64,000 nucleotides of DNA from Cellulosimicrobium cellulans (GCF_016907755.1 NZ_JAFBCN010000001.1:3410001-3474000); one strand, 5' to 3'; positions 15,044 through 23,766 are shown, numbered from the stretch's first letter. Numbers and translations: made by a program. The notes: generated by a model not told the origin, from the letters alone.

Positions 15044-16222
15044 ATGAGCAGCACCGACGCCGCACGTCCGGGGGCCGCGTTCGGCCCCGAGGTCTACGCC
15101 GCCCGCCGCGAGCGCGCCGCCGCGCACGCGCGCGAGGCCGGCCTGGCGGGGCTCCTCGTCTCGCCCGGCCCCGACCTCGCGTACTTCACCGGCTACGCGC
15201 CGCCGGACACCGAGCGCCTCACGCTGCTCGCGATCCCCGCGGGCGAGCCCGGAGCAGGGGGCGGCGCGTCCGTCGTCGTGCCGCTGCTCGAGCGGGGCGA
15301 CCTGGTCTCGGCCCCGGGCACGGACGGGCTCGACGTCGTGACCTGGCGGGACGGGGACGACGAGCACGCCGCCGCGGCGCGGCTCCTCGACGGGACCGGC
15401 ACCTACGCCGTCTCGGACTCGACGTGGGCGCTGCACGTGCTCGGGCTCCAGCGGGCGCTCCCGGACGCGCGGTTCACCGCGTTCACCGACGCCGTCCCGA
15501 CGCTGCGCGCCGTCAAGGACGCGCAGGAGGTCGAGCGCCTCGCCGCGGCGGGCGCCGCCGCCGACGCGGCCTTCGCCCAGATCCGCGAGGTCGCGTTCGC
15601 GGGCCGGCGCGAGCGGGACGTCGCCGCCGACCTCGACCGGTTCCTGCGCGAGCACGGGCACGAGCAGGTCGACTTCACGCTCGTGTGCGCCGGGCCGAAC
15701 GGCGCCGACCCGCACCACGACGCGGGCGACCGGGTCATCGAGCCGGGCGACCTCGTCGTGCTCGACTTCGGCGGGCTGCGCGACGGGTACGGGTCGGACA
15801 CCTCCCGGACCGTGCTCGTCGAGGGCGGCACCGACGACGCGCTCGCGGCACAGCAGCGCGAGGTCTACGACGTCGTGCGCCGCGCCCAACAGGCCGGGGT
15901 CGACGCGGTCCGCCCGGGGGCGACGTGCCAGGACGTCGACCGCGCCGCGCGCGCCGTCATCGCCGACGCGGGCTACGGCGAGTTCTTCGTGCACCGCACG
16001 GGGCACGGCATCGGCACCACGACCCACGAGCCGCCATACATGGTGGAGGGCGAGGACCGGCCGATCGAGCCCGGCATGTGCTTCTCCGTCGAGCCGGGCG
16101 TCTACCTGCCCGGACGGTTCGGCGTGCGGATCGAGGACATCGTCGTCGCGTTCCCGCCCGACGTGCCCGACGGCGCACGCCGCCTCAACACCTCGACGCA
16201 CGACCTCCAGACCGTCCGGTGA
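15044..16222 (+). CDS. M24 family metallopeptidase (Xaa-Pro aminopeptidase type)
   Basis: This 392-residue pita-bread-fold peptidase has an N-terminal creatinase-like domain (residues 1-150) and a catalytic domain. Metal ligands are recognisable in VVLDFGGLRDGYGSDTSRT (two Asp), HRTGHGIG (His), MCFSVEPG (Glu) and GVRIEDIV (Glu). The likely activity is release of an N-terminal residue before proline, in the cytosol. A CAGGCT hexamer ends six bases before the ATG, which suggests a leaderless message. Its stop overlaps the next gene's GTG start (GTGA). Confidence 0.9.
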   Translation: MSSTDAARPGAAFGPEVYAARRERAAAHAREAGLAGLLVSPGPDLAYFTGYAPPDTERLTLLAIPAGEPGAGGGASVVVPLLERGDLVSAPGTDGLDVVTWRDGDDEHAAAARLLDGTGTYAVSDSTWALHVLGLQRALPDARFTAFTDAVPTLRAVKDAQEVERLAAAGAAADAAFAQIREVAFAGRRERDVAADLDRFLREHGHEQVDFTLVCAGPNGADPHHDAGDRVIEPGDLVVLDFGGLRDGYGSDTSRTVLVEGGTDDALAAQQREVYDVVRRAQQAGVDAVRPGATCQDVDRAARAVIADAGYGEFFVHRTGHGIGTTTHEPPYMVEGEDRPIEPGMCFSVEPGVYLPGRFGVRIEDIVVAFPPDVPDGARRLNTSTHDLQTVR

Positions 16223-16824
16223 GAGACCCGGCGCGCTGGCCTGCCTACAACGCGGCCCAGCGCGGGCGGCCCGTGCGCGACCTGTGCCGCCGGGTCCTCG
16301 ACCTCGCAGGTCCGGGCGACGGGCGGCTCGCGCTCGATCTGGGCTGCGGGGCGGGCATGGAGACGGCCGCGATGCTCGACGCGGGGTGGCGCGTCCTCGC
16401 GCTCGACCCGGCCCCGGGGACTGGGGCCCTGGTGCGTGAGGTCGTCGGGCCCGGCGACGGCACCCGGCTCACCGTGCACGAGGCCGGCTTCGCGAACGTC
16501 TCCGCCCTCGTCGACCCGGCGTCCGCACACCTCGTCCACGCGAGCTACGCGCTCCCGCACGTGCCGCGCCCGGCGTTCGACGACGCATGGCGTCAGGTCC
16601 GTGCCGCCCTCGCCCCGGGCGGGTGGCTCGCCGTCGACCTGTTCGGCGACCGCGACTCGTGGGCGGGCGTACCGGACGAGACCTTCCTGACCCGCACCGA
16701 GGTGGACGACCACCTCGCCGGGCTGGACGTCGTCGTGCTCGACGAGGTCGAGGAGGACGGCGAGGCGTTCAGCGGGCCCAAGCACTGGCACACGTACGCC
16801 GTGGTCGCCCGAGCACCCGCCTGA
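16219..16824 (+). CDS. Class I SAM-dependent methyltransferase
   Basis: This 201-residue methyltransferase has motif I ALDLGCGAGMETAAMLDAG near residues 35-55, an acidic motif II (VLALDPAPG), and the post-motif segment LAPGGWLAVDLFGDRDSW. The start is a GTG that overlaps the stop of the M24 peptidase gene, so both are co-translated. It is similar to the small methyltransferases annotated as tellurite-resistance TehB-like. The target molecule is unknown. Confidence 0.85.
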   Translation: MRDPARWPAYNAAQRGRPVRDLCRRVLDLAGPGDGRLALDLGCGAGMETAAMLDAGWRVLALDPAPGTGALVREVVGPGDGTRLTVHEAGFANVSALVDPASAHLVHASYALPHVPRPAFDDAWRQVRAALAPGGWLAVDLFGDRDSWAGVPDETFLTRTEVDDHLAGLDVVVLDEVEEDGEAFSGPKHWHTYAVVARAPA

Positions 16825-16835
16825 CCGCACGTCGC

Positions 16836-18266
16836 TCAGGCGGAGGCGTCCGCGGTCGCGCGCACGTTCTCGTTGCGGATGCCGACCCAGCTCAGCACGC
16901 CGCCGAGGACGAGCAGCGCCGCGGTGACGAGGAGCGAGCGGTGGAAGCCGTCGAGGTCGAGCACGCCGCCGACGATCACGCCCGCGAACGCGATGACGAC
17001 GAGCCCCGCGACGCGGGACACCGCGTTGTTGACCGCCGAGCCGATCCCGGCGTCGGCCGCGGGGATCGAGCCGAGGATGGCGGACGTGAGCGGCGCGACG
17101 GTCATCGCGAGGCCGAGACCGAAGAGCACGAGGCCGGGCAGGACCTGGGTGACGTACACGGCGTCGTCGGTCGTCGTGAGCAGCAGCAGGTAGCCGGCCC
17201 CGCCGATGATCGGCCCGACCGTCATGAACAGGCGCGGGCCGTACCGGCCCGCGAGCGCCCCGAACCGCGTGGACAGCGCGAGGAGCACGAGGGTCACGGG
17301 GAGCTGCGCGAGCCCGGCGGCGGTCGCGCTGTACCCGCCGACCTGCTGGAGGAATAGCGTGACGACGAACCCGCCGAAGTAGAGCGCGCCGTAGATGGCC
17401 GCGGTCGCGAGGTTGCCCCACGCGAAGTTGCGTACGCGGAAGAGGCGCGGCGGGAGCATCGGGTCGGGCGCGCGCCGCTCCCACCACACGAACACGGCGA
17501 GGCACACGACGCCGACGACGAACGGCCCCCAGACGACGGGGCTCGCCCACCCGAACCGCCCCTGCTCGATGAGCGCGAACACGGTGCCCGCGAGCCCGAC
17601 GGCGGCGAGCGTCGCCCCGGCGACGTCGATGTGTCGTCGCCCGTCTGGGCCACCCGCGGCGCCCGGCTCCTCCGCCGCCGACCGCGGCACGCCGCGCAGC
17701 AGCCACAGCGTCACCGCGACGGGCAGCACGTTGATCCAGAACACCCAGCGCCACGAGATGGTGTCGATGAGGATCCCGCCGAGCAGCGGCCCGACGAGCG
17801 ACGCGGTGCTGGTCCACGCGGTCCAGGAGCCGATCGCGCGGGACTGTCGTTCGCCGTCGAACGTGGAGATGATCATGGCGAGCGAGCTCGGCACGAGCAG
17901 CGCGCCCGCGACGCCCTGGAGCCCGCGCGCGACGACGAGGAACAGCCCGTCGGTTGCGAGCGCGCACGCGACCGACGTCACCGCGAAGCCGACGAGGCCG
18001 ATCGCCATGATGCGGCGCCGACCGTGCACGTCGGACAGCGAGCCCGCCAGGAGGATGAGAGCGCCGAGCGTGATCATGTAGGCGTCGACGACCCACTGCT
18101 GCAGTGCGAGGCCCGTGACCGGCCCGGTCGTCAGCTCGGCGGAGATCGCGGGCAGCGCGACGTTGACCACCGAGCCGTCCAGGAACGACACGAACGACGC
18201 GAGGATCGCGACCACCAGCACCCGCTGCTGCACCGTCACCGACCCACGGTACGACTCCACTCTCAT
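16836..18266 (-). CDS. MFS drug exporter, DHA2 (EmrB/QacA) family
   Basis: This 476-residue transporter has about 14 hydrophobic segments. The DHA2 family marks are the opening FVSFLDGSVVNVALPAI, the loop motif LSDVHGRRRIMAIG between TM2 and TM3 (motif A) and the TM5 segment around GPLLGGILIDTISWRWVFWIN (motif C and the W-R-W-F-IN signature). It exports amphipathic drugs by proton antiport. It is divergent from a TetR gene with 92 bases between the two, so TetR very likely represses it. Confidence 0.92.
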   Translation of the reverse strand: MRVESYRGSVTVQQRVLVVAILASFVSFLDGSVVNVALPAISAELTTGPVTGLALQQWVVDAYMITLGALILLAGSLSDVHGRRRIMAIGLVGFAVTSVACALATDGLFLVVARGLQGVAGALLVPSSLAMIISTFDGERQSRAIGSWTAWTSTASLVGPLLGGILIDTISWRWVFWINVLPVAVTLWLLRGVPRSAAEEPGAAGGPDGRRHIDVAGATLAAVGLAGTVFALIEQGRFGWASPVVWGPFVVGVVCLAVFVWWERRAPDPMLPPRLFRVRNFAWGNLATAAIYGALYFGGFVVTLFLQQVGGYSATAAGLAQLPVTLVLLALSTRFGALAGRYGPRLFMTVGPIIGGAGYLLLLTTTDDAVYVTQVLPGLVLFGLGLAMTVAPLTSAILGSIPAADAGIGSAVNNAVSRVAGLVVIAFAGVIVGGVLDLDGFHRSLLVTAALLVLGGVLSWVGIRNENVRATADASA

Positions 18267-18330
18267 GCCGTCCCGACCGAGCGGGGGCGGCGCGGCGTGA
18301 CGGCCGGTCCCCCACCGCCCGCCTCGACGC

Positions 18331-18352
18331 CATACCTTGAGGTAGGTATGGT
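18331..18352. promoter_or_regulatory. TetR operator overlapping the tetR -10
   Basis: CATACCT (18331-18337) and AGGTATG (18344-18350) form an inverted repeat with a 6-base centre; a second overlapping repeat TACCT-N2-AGGTA is inside it. TATGGT (18347-18352) is a -10-like hexamer ending six bases before the TetR ATG. This is the expected autorepression site, and it can also block the divergent MFS gene. Confidence 0.65.
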
Positions 18353-18358
18353 GTCGGC

Positions 18359-18931
18359 ATGACGACGACCGACGCCCGCGCGCGGCTCGTCGCGGCCGCG
18401 CAGGACCTGTTCTGGGCCCAGGGCGTCGGCGCGACCAGCCCGCGCCAGGTCCTCGCCGCGAGCGGCGTGGGCCAGGGCAGCCTCTACCACCACTTCCCCA
18501 CCAAGCACGACCTCGCGGCGGCCGCCGTGCACGCCACGACGACGGCCGGCCTCGACGCCGCGCACCGCGACCTCGACGCGGGCGGGTCGGCCGTCGAACG
18601 CCTCGTCCGCTACCTCGAACGGCCGCGACCCGCGCTCGCCGGCTGCAAGGTCGGGCGCCTCGTGAGCGACCAGGCGGTCATGGACGACGCCGCGCTGGCC
18701 GCCGAGGTGCGTGCCTACTTCCACGGGCTCGTCGGCCTGGCCGCCGCCGTCCTCACGGAGGACGGGCTGCCCGACGACGACGCCCGCGACCGCGCGCTCG
18801 CCGCCGTCGCGATCGTGCAGGGCGGGTACGTCCTCGCGCGCGCCCTCGACGACCCCGACGCGATGACCGCCGCCGCGCGGGGTTTCGTCGCGCTGCTCAG
18901 GCCCGGCCCGACCACCCTGGAGGACGCATGA
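18359..18931 (+). CDS. TetR-family transcriptional regulator
   Basis: This 190-residue regulator has an N-terminal TetR helix-turn-helix (residues 8-55), with TSPRQVLAASGVGQGSLYHHFPTKHDLAAA as the family signature. The ligand domain is of the AcrR/LmrA kind. It is divergent from the MFS exporter, and the operator palindrome lies over its own -10, so it probably represses both until a drug binds. Its stop overlaps the start of the PdxH-like gene (ATGA), so that gene is transcribed with it. Confidence 0.9.
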   Translation: MTTTDARARLVAAAQDLFWAQGVGATSPRQVLAASGVGQGSLYHHFPTKHDLAAAAVHATTTAGLDAAHRDLDAGGSAVERLVRYLERPRPALAGCKVGRLVSDQAVMDDAALAAEVRAYFHGLVGLAAAVLTEDGLPDDDARDRALAAVAIVQGGYVLARALDDPDAMTAAARGFVALLRPGPTTLEDA

Positions 18932-19617
18932 CCGACGCCCCCGACCGCCCGTCCCTGCGCGAGCGCCTGCGCGCGCTCCCGGTGTTCGGCGCGGACCTGC
19001 CCGGGCTGGACGTCGGCGCGACGCCCGACGAGCCGAGCGCGCTCTTCGTCCGCTGGCTCGAGGAGGCGATCGACGCCGGCCTGCCCGCACCGCACGCCGC
19101 GACCCTCTCGACCGCCGACGCGAGCGGCCGGGTCGACGCCCGGACGCTGATCCTCAAGGACGTCGACGGCGACGGCTGGGTCTTCGCCACGCGCGCCGAC
19201 TCGCCCAAGGGCGTCGCCCTCGCCCAGAACCCGAACGCCGCGCTGACGTTCTTCTGGCGCGAGCACGGTCGCCAGGTCCGGGTGCGCGGTCCGGTCGTCC
19301 CGCTCGGCTCCGAGGCGTCCGCCGCCGACTTCCGCGCCCGCTCCGACTTCTCCCGTGCGACCGCGCTGGCCGGGCCGCAGAGCTCCCCCCTCGCGTCGCG
19401 GGACGCCTACCGGGCCGCGTGGGACGACGCGCTCGCGCGGGTCCGCGCCGAGCCCGGGCTCGTGCTCGACGCCTGGGCGTCGTACGCGCTCGAGCCCACG
19501 AGCGTCGAGTTCTGGGCGTCCTCGCCCGAGGGCCAGACGCGCCTCCGTTACACCGCACGACCCGACGCCGGAACTGCCGAACACCTCCCCTGGACGAAGG
19601 AGCTCCTGTGGCCCTGA
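18928..19617 (+). CDS. Pyridoxine/pyridoxamine 5'-phosphate oxidase family
   Basis: This is a 229-residue FMN-binding split-barrel protein with the PdxH layout: the N-terminal AATLSTADASGRVDARTLILKDVD strand pair, the FATRADSPKGVALAQNP phosphate and FMN region, FFWREHGRQVRVRG, and a C-terminal dimerisation part with VEFWASSPEGQTRLRY. True PdxH ends with an R-L-x-P motif; here the end (TARPDAG..LPWTKELLWP) is divergent, so it may act on another substrate. It overlaps TetR by 4 bases and the next gene by 10. Confidence 0.82.
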   Translation: MTDAPDRPSLRERLRALPVFGADLPGLDVGATPDEPSALFVRWLEEAIDAGLPAPHAATLSTADASGRVDARTLILKDVDGDGWVFATRADSPKGVALAQNPNAALTFFWREHGRQVRVRGPVVPLGSEASAADFRARSDFSRATALAGPQSSPLASRDAYRAAWDDALARVRAEPGLVLDAWASYALEPTSVEFWASSPEGQTRLRYTARPDAGTAEHLPWTKELLWP

Positions 19618-20441
19618 CCGGAACCAGCCCGCTCGCCCCGCCCGACGTCGAGGAGGTCCGCCGCGACGCGCGCGCCGCCCTCGACGCCGTCACCACCGCG
19701 GCACGCTCCCTCGACGACACGGACCTCGCCGGCCCGTCCGCCCTGCCTGGCTGGTCGCGCAGCCACGTGCTCGCGCACGTCACGGCGATCGGCGAGGCGA
19801 TGGCCCGCCAGGCGGAGCTCGCCGCGCGCAGCGAGCTCGTCGAGGTGTACGACGGCGGTGCGGTCGGCCGCGAGGCCGGCATCCAGACAGGTGCGCGCCG
19901 GACCGTCGCGGAGCACGTCGCCGCGCTCGAGTCGCTCGCCGAGCGCCACGACGCCGCGTGGCCCGCTCCCGGGTCGTCCGGGTGGGACGCTCCCGTGACC
20001 TACCGCGACGGGACCGTCGCCGATGCGCTCGTCGCGTGGTGGCGCGAGGCCCGGATCCACGCCGTCGACCTCGACGCCGGGATCGGCCTCGACACCTGGC
20101 CGCGCCTGCTCGGCCTCCACCTCCTCGACTTCCTCGGGGTCCGGCTCACGGACGACGTCGTCGTCGAGGTCGCCGAGGAGCCCGCCCGGCTCAGGGTCGG
20201 TCCGGGCGGCCTTCGCCTCGCTGCCGAACCCGGGGTTTCTCCCCGCGCAGAGACTCCCGTGGGGAGCGACCCCGGGTTCGACGCGCACGACGGTGTCGTC
20301 GTCCGAGGTCGCCTCACCGACGTCGCCGCCTGGCTCGCAGGCCGCACCCCCGACGCCGAGCCCGACACCTTCCGCGCCGGCGAACCCGCGCCCCTGCCCG
20401 AGATCGGCCCCTGGCCCTCGCCCTACTCCCCGCCGAGGTAG
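19608..20441 (+). CDS. Maleylpyruvate isomerase-family mycothiol-dependent enzyme
   Basis: This 277-residue protein is of the MDMPI/DinB-like family. Family features are the N-terminal metal-binding helix with PGWSRSHVLAHVTAIG, the second helix LVAWWREARIHAVDLDAGI (metal His) and a C-terminal domain with VVVRGRLTDVAAWLAGR. Such enzymes use mycothiol as thiol cofactor. The start is a GTG with an AAGGAG site inside the preceding gene. Residues 206-224 (AEPGVSPRAETPVGSDPGF region) are encoded by a long DNA palindrome and appear to be an insert in the C-terminal domain. Confidence 0.85.
   Translation: MALTGTSPLAPPDVEEVRRDARAALDAVTTAARSLDDTDLAGPSALPGWSRSHVLAHVTAIGEAMARQAELAARSELVEVYDGGAVGREAGIQTGARRTVAEHVAALESLAERHDAAWPAPGSSGWDAPVTYRDGTVADALVAWWREARIHAVDLDAGIGLDTWPRLLGLHLLDFLGVRLTDDVVVEVAEEPARLRVGPGGLRLAAEPGVSPRAETPVGSDPGFDAHDGVVVRGRLTDVAAWLAGRTPDAEPDTFRAGEPAPLPEIGPWPSPYSPPR
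20225..20280. repeat. Nested 56-bp palindrome inside a coding sequence
   Basis: Perfect 12-base arms (20225-20236 with 20269-20280) flank an inner perfect 6-bp stem (20239-20244 with 20261-20266). The element lies in frame in the mycothiol-dependent enzyme gene. The sequence differs from the repeats at 14466 and 14951 and in ligD, but the two-storey hairpin plan is the same. Confidence 0.7.
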
Positions 20442-20537
20442 GACCCGCCTGCCGCGAGGGGGCGAGACGTCGGGCCCGTGCCTCTCGGGACGTTCGTCCC
20501 GCGAAAGTGTGACGCACGCCCGTGATGCACCGCACAC

Positions 20538-20565
20538 TTAGTGCACTCTTTCACAAGCGTAGAAT
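20538..20565 (+). promoter_or_regulatory. Probable promoter of mqo, leaderless
   Basis: TAGAAT (20560-20565) is an almost perfect -10 ending six bases before the GTG start; TTAGTG (20538-20543) could be a weak -35 with a 16-base spacer. The region just upstream contains an inverted pair AAGTGTG (20505-20511) and CACACTT (20533-20539), a possible operator touching the -35. Confidence 0.55.
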
Positions 20566-20571
20566 CGGAGC

Positions 20572-22092
20572 GTGTCGAGTCGAGCGAGCAACCCCGCAAG
20601 CAGCGCAGACCAGATCGACGTAGCCCTCATCGGCGGTGGCATCATGAGCGCCACGCTGGGAGCTCTCCTCAAGGTCCTGGAACCCTCCTGGACCGTGCGC
20701 ATCTACGAGCGTCTGGACGCCGTGGCGCAGGAGTCGTCGAACCCGTGGAACAACGCCGGGACGGGTCATGCCGCCCTGTGCGAGCTGAACTACACGCCGG
20801 AGAAGGCGGACGGCTCGATCGACATCACCAAGGCGGTGAAGATCAACGAGCAGTTCGAGGTCTCGCGCGAGTTCTGGCACCACCTGCTCACGACGGGTGC
20901 GCTCCCCCAGCCCGCGAGCTTCATCTCCCGCACGCCGCACATGACGTTCGTGCGCGGTGCGGAGAACGTCGACTACCTGCGCCGCCGGTTCGAGACGCTG
21001 CGGCAGCACCCGCTGTTCAGCGAGCTCGAGTTCAGCGACGACCCCGCCGTGATCGCCGGGTGGGCACCGCTCCTCGTCGCCGAGCGCGACGGGGACGAGC
21101 CGGTCGCGGCGACGCGTGCGACGAGCGGCACGGACGTCGACTTCGGCGCCCTCACGCAGCAGCTCGTCGACCACCTCGTCGCGCAGGGCACGCAGCTCTA
21201 CCTCGAGCACGAGGTGAAGAACCTCAAGAAGACGAAGGACGGCCGTTGGCGCCTGACGGTCAAGGACCGTTCGTGGAACGCCCCGAAGCGCCGCTCGACC
21301 GTCGAGGCCCGGTTCGTGTTCGTCGGTGCGGGCGGTGGCGCGCTGCCGCTGCTCCAGGCCGCAGGCATCCCCGAGGCCAAGGGCTACGGCGGCTTCCCGA
21401 TCAGCGGCGAGTTCCTGCGCACCGACAGCCCCGAGCTCGTCGCGCAGCACCAGGCCAAGGTCTACGGCAAGGCCGACGTCGGCTCGCCGCCCATGTCCGT
21501 CCCGCACCTGGACACGCGCGTCGTCGAGGGCAAGACGTACCTGATGTTCGGCCCGTACGCCGGGTTCAGCCCCAAGTTCCTCAAGAAGGGCAAGTACCTG
21601 GGCCTGCTCACGTCGCTGCGGCTGCACAACATCGGCTCGATGCTCGGCGCCGGGCTCAAGAACATGGACCTCACCCAGTACCTGGTGGGGCAGCTCGTCG
21701 CGAGCCCGGAGACCAAGTTCACCGCCCTCCAGGCCTTCATGCCGACGGCGCACCCCAAGGACTGGGAGACCATCACCGCGGGCCAGCGCGTCCAGGTGAT
21801 CAAGAAGGACGAGGACGGCAAGGGCGTCCTCGAGTTCGGCACCGAGGTCATCGCCGCGGGCGACGGGTCCATCGCGGGCCTGCTCGGCGCCTCGCCGGGC
21901 GCGTCGACCGCGGTCCCCGCGATGATCGACCTGCTCGAGCGCTGCTTCCCGGCCCGCTTCACCAAGTGGCGCCCCGAGCTCGCGACGATGATCCCGAGCC
22001 TGGGCCAGGCCCCGTGGGAGGCCGAGGAGCTCGAGGGCCTCGACCAGCTCACGGGTGGCGCGGACGTCGACGCCGTCGGCTCGCGGGCCTGA
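20572..22092 (+). CDS. mqo: Malate:quinone oxidoreductase
   Basis: This 506-residue FAD-dependent peripheral membrane enzyme oxidises malate to oxaloacetate and passes electrons to menaquinone. It shows the FAD-binding VALIGGGIMSATLGALL at residues 17-33, then SSNPWNNAGTGHAALCELNYTP, the Mqo signature, and the closing part VPAMIDLLERCFPARFTKW with IPSLGQAPW. Length matches the family (about 490-510). The start is a GTG behind a strong -10, so translation is probably leaderless. It stands alone and ends in a strong hairpin. It feeds the quinone pool that the cytochrome bd oxidase elsewhere in this window drains. Confidence 0.96.
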   Translation: MSSRASNPASSADQIDVALIGGGIMSATLGALLKVLEPSWTVRIYERLDAVAQESSNPWNNAGTGHAALCELNYTPEKADGSIDITKAVKINEQFEVSREFWHHLLTTGALPQPASFISRTPHMTFVRGAENVDYLRRRFETLRQHPLFSELEFSDDPAVIAGWAPLLVAERDGDEPVAATRATSGTDVDFGALTQQLVDHLVAQGTQLYLEHEVKNLKKTKDGRWRLTVKDRSWNAPKRRSTVEARFVFVGAGGGALPLLQAAGIPEAKGYGGFPISGEFLRTDSPELVAQHQAKVYGKADVGSPPMSVPHLDTRVVEGKTYLMFGPYAGFSPKFLKKGKYLGLLTSLRLHNIGSMLGAGLKNMDLTQYLVGQLVASPETKFTALQAFMPTAHPKDWETITAGQRVQVIKKDEDGKGVLEFGTEVIAAGDGSIAGLLGASPGASTAVPAMIDLLERCFPARFTKWRPELATMIPSLGQAPWEAEELEGLDQLTGGADVDAVGSRA

Positions 22093-22119
22093 CCACCGGC
22101 TGACGCCCCCCTCCCCCGA

Positions 22120-22154
22120 CGACGGCCCGGACCTCCACGAGGTCCGGGCCGTCG
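22120..22154 (+). terminator. Terminator after mqo
   Basis: A perfect 15-bp GC stem (22120-22134 with 22140-22154) and a 5-base loop lie 28 bases after the mqo stop. It also lies in the downstream region of the convergent small membrane protein gene, so it may serve both. Confidence 0.85.
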
Positions 22155-22222
22155 CGCGTCTGCCGTCACGTCACCGCCTCCGTGCGTCCGACACGGTGCG
22201 TCCGCCGCGGGTACTGACCGCG

Positions 22223-22618
22223 TCAGCGCGGGAGCGGCACGCGCCGGGACACGCTCGGCGGCCGCCGGGTCGACGCCGGAGCCTCGGCGCGCGTCGCCGG
22301 TGCCGGGAGGGCGCCCCGGACGCCGTCGCGCACGGCGGGGTTCGGGACGACGCGCCGCAGCACGAGCTCGGCCGCGACCTCGTGCGGGTCGACGTGCCCG
22401 TCCTGCGCGGTCGGGCGCGAGGCCGCCGCCCGCAGGTCGGCGTCGAGGCGCTGCGCGTCCCGGTCCGACGGGTCGCCCCACGCGCCGGCACCCGGCCACG
22501 CGCCGTCGGACCCCGCGGGGAACCACGGCCGCGCGGGGTCCTCGCGCCGCACCGCGAGCGCCGCCACGACCGGGCCGACGACGAGGAGAAGAACCACCAC
22601 ACCCCAGAAGATGTCCAT
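22223..22618 (-). CDS. Hypothetical membrane-anchored protein
   Basis: This is a 131-residue protein that I do not recognise. It begins MDIFWGVVVLLLVVGPVVAALAV, one clear transmembrane helix (residues 3-23), followed by a hydrophilic part that starts with RREDPARPWFP and ends in an Arg/Pro-rich tail. The ATG at 22616-22618 was chosen since the helix begins there; the frame is open upstream only as a shadow of the divergent regulator gene. Codon usage supports that it is real. It is divergent from the GlxA-type regulator, with 91 bases between start codons. Confidence 0.55.
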   Translation of the reverse strand: MDIFWGVVVLLLVVGPVVAALAVRREDPARPWFPAGSDGAWPGAGAWGDPSDRDAQRLDADLRAAASRPTAQDGHVDPHEVAAELVLRRVVPNPAVRDGVRGALPAPATRAEAPASTRRPPSVSRRVPLPR

Positions 22619-22709
22619 GGCCCCCACCCTTCCGCCAGAGGGCTCCGCCGACGAGTGGCAGGACTGACACCTCTCGACAAAATCCCGCCACGGGCGTAGC
22701 GTGCCGTGC

Positions 22710-23663
22710 ATGGTGCACTCCGTCGCGGCCGTCGTGTGCGACGGCCTGGCCCCGTTCGAGTTCGGCGTCGTGTGCGAGGTGTTCGGCCTCGACCGGAGCG
22801 AGGACGGTGTCCCACGGTTCGACTTCCGGGTGTGCGGGCCGGTCGCCGGGCGACCCGTGCGCACGTCGGTCGGCGCGCAGGTCGTCCCCGACCACGGGCT
22901 CGACGCGACGGACGACGTCGACCTCCTCATCGTCCCGGCGATCCGCATCGGGTCGCACTACCCGCCCGAGGTGCTGGACGCCGTCCGGCGCGCGTCCGAG
23001 CGCGGCGCGCTGCTGCTGAGCGTGTGCTCGGGGGTCTTCCTCCTCGCCGCGGCCGGAGTGATCGAGGGCCGGCGGGTCACGACCCACTGGATGCACGCCG
23101 ACGAGCTGCGCCGCCAGTACCCGAGCCTCGACATCGACCCGGACGTGCTGTTCGTCGACGACGGCAACCTCGTCACGAGCGCCGGGACCGCCGCGGGGAT
23201 CGACGCGTGCCTCCATCTCGTGCGGCGCGAGCTCGGGGCGAAGGCCGCCAACACGATCGCGCGGCGCATGGTCGTGCCGCCGCAGCGCGAGGGCGGCCAG
23301 CGCCAGTTCATCGAGCGCCCGGTCCCGGAGTGCGAGGAGGACTCGTTCGCCGAGCTGCTGGAGTGGATGACCGAGCACCTCGACGAGCCGCTCACGGTAC
23401 GGGACCTGGCGCGCCGGGCCCACACGTCGGAGCGGACGTTCGCGCGGTCGTTCGTCGCCCAGACGGGCACGACGCCGCTCGCGTGGCTCACGTCGCAGCG
23501 GGTGGGGCACGCGCAGTCCCTGCTCGAGGAGTCGACGCTCGACCTCGAGGAGGTCGCGCGGCGCTGCGGGTTCGGGTCCGCAGCGCTCCTGCGCCACCAC
23601 TTCCGGCGCGCGGTCGGCATCACGCCGACGGAGTATCGCCAGACCTTCCGGTTCGCGGCCTAG
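22710..23663 (+). CDS. GlxA-type AraC regulator with DJ-1/PfpI domain
   Basis: This 317-residue regulator combines an N-terminal DJ-1/PfpI amidotransferase-like domain (residues 3-165, with LLSVCSGVFLLAAAG carrying the nucleophile-elbow Cys) and a C-terminal AraC double helix-turn-helix (about 215-310, with LTVRDLARRAHTSERTFARSF and the RCGFGSAALLRHHFRRAVGITPTEYR signature). Proteins of this design are transcription activators. TAGCGT (22697-22702) ends seven bases before the ATG at 22710, which argues for that start over the GTG at 22701. Its target genes are not evident. Confidence 0.9.
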   Translation: MVHSVAAVVCDGLAPFEFGVVCEVFGLDRSEDGVPRFDFRVCGPVAGRPVRTSVGAQVVPDHGLDATDDVDLLIVPAIRIGSHYPPEVLDAVRRASERGALLLSVCSGVFLLAAAGVIEGRRVTTHWMHADELRRQYPSLDIDPDVLFVDDGNLVTSAGTAAGIDACLHLVRRELGAKAANTIARRMVVPPQREGGQRQFIERPVPECEEDSFAELLEWMTEHLDEPLTVRDLARRAHTSERTFARSFVAQTGTTPLAWLTSQRVGHAQSLLEESTLDLEEVARRCGFGSAALLRHHFRRAVGITPTEYRQTFRFAA

Positions 23664-23748
23664 CACCCGCCCCGGTAGGGAGGCGCCTGCCGACACCGCA
23701 CCCCGAACTCCTGCGCGGCTTCTTCACCCCCCGCGCTCGCGCGTGCAA

Positions 23749-23766
23749 CCTACGGTCCCGTAGGGT
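23749..23766 (+). promoter_or_regulatory. Palindrome overlapping the desaturase -10
   Basis: The 16 bases at 23749-23764 form CCTACGG-N2-CCGTAGG with one mismatched pair near the centre, a TetR-type or similar operator. TAGGGT (23761-23766) fits a -10; transcription would start near 23773, leaving a leader of about 70 bases before the desaturase ATG. Confidence 0.5.
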
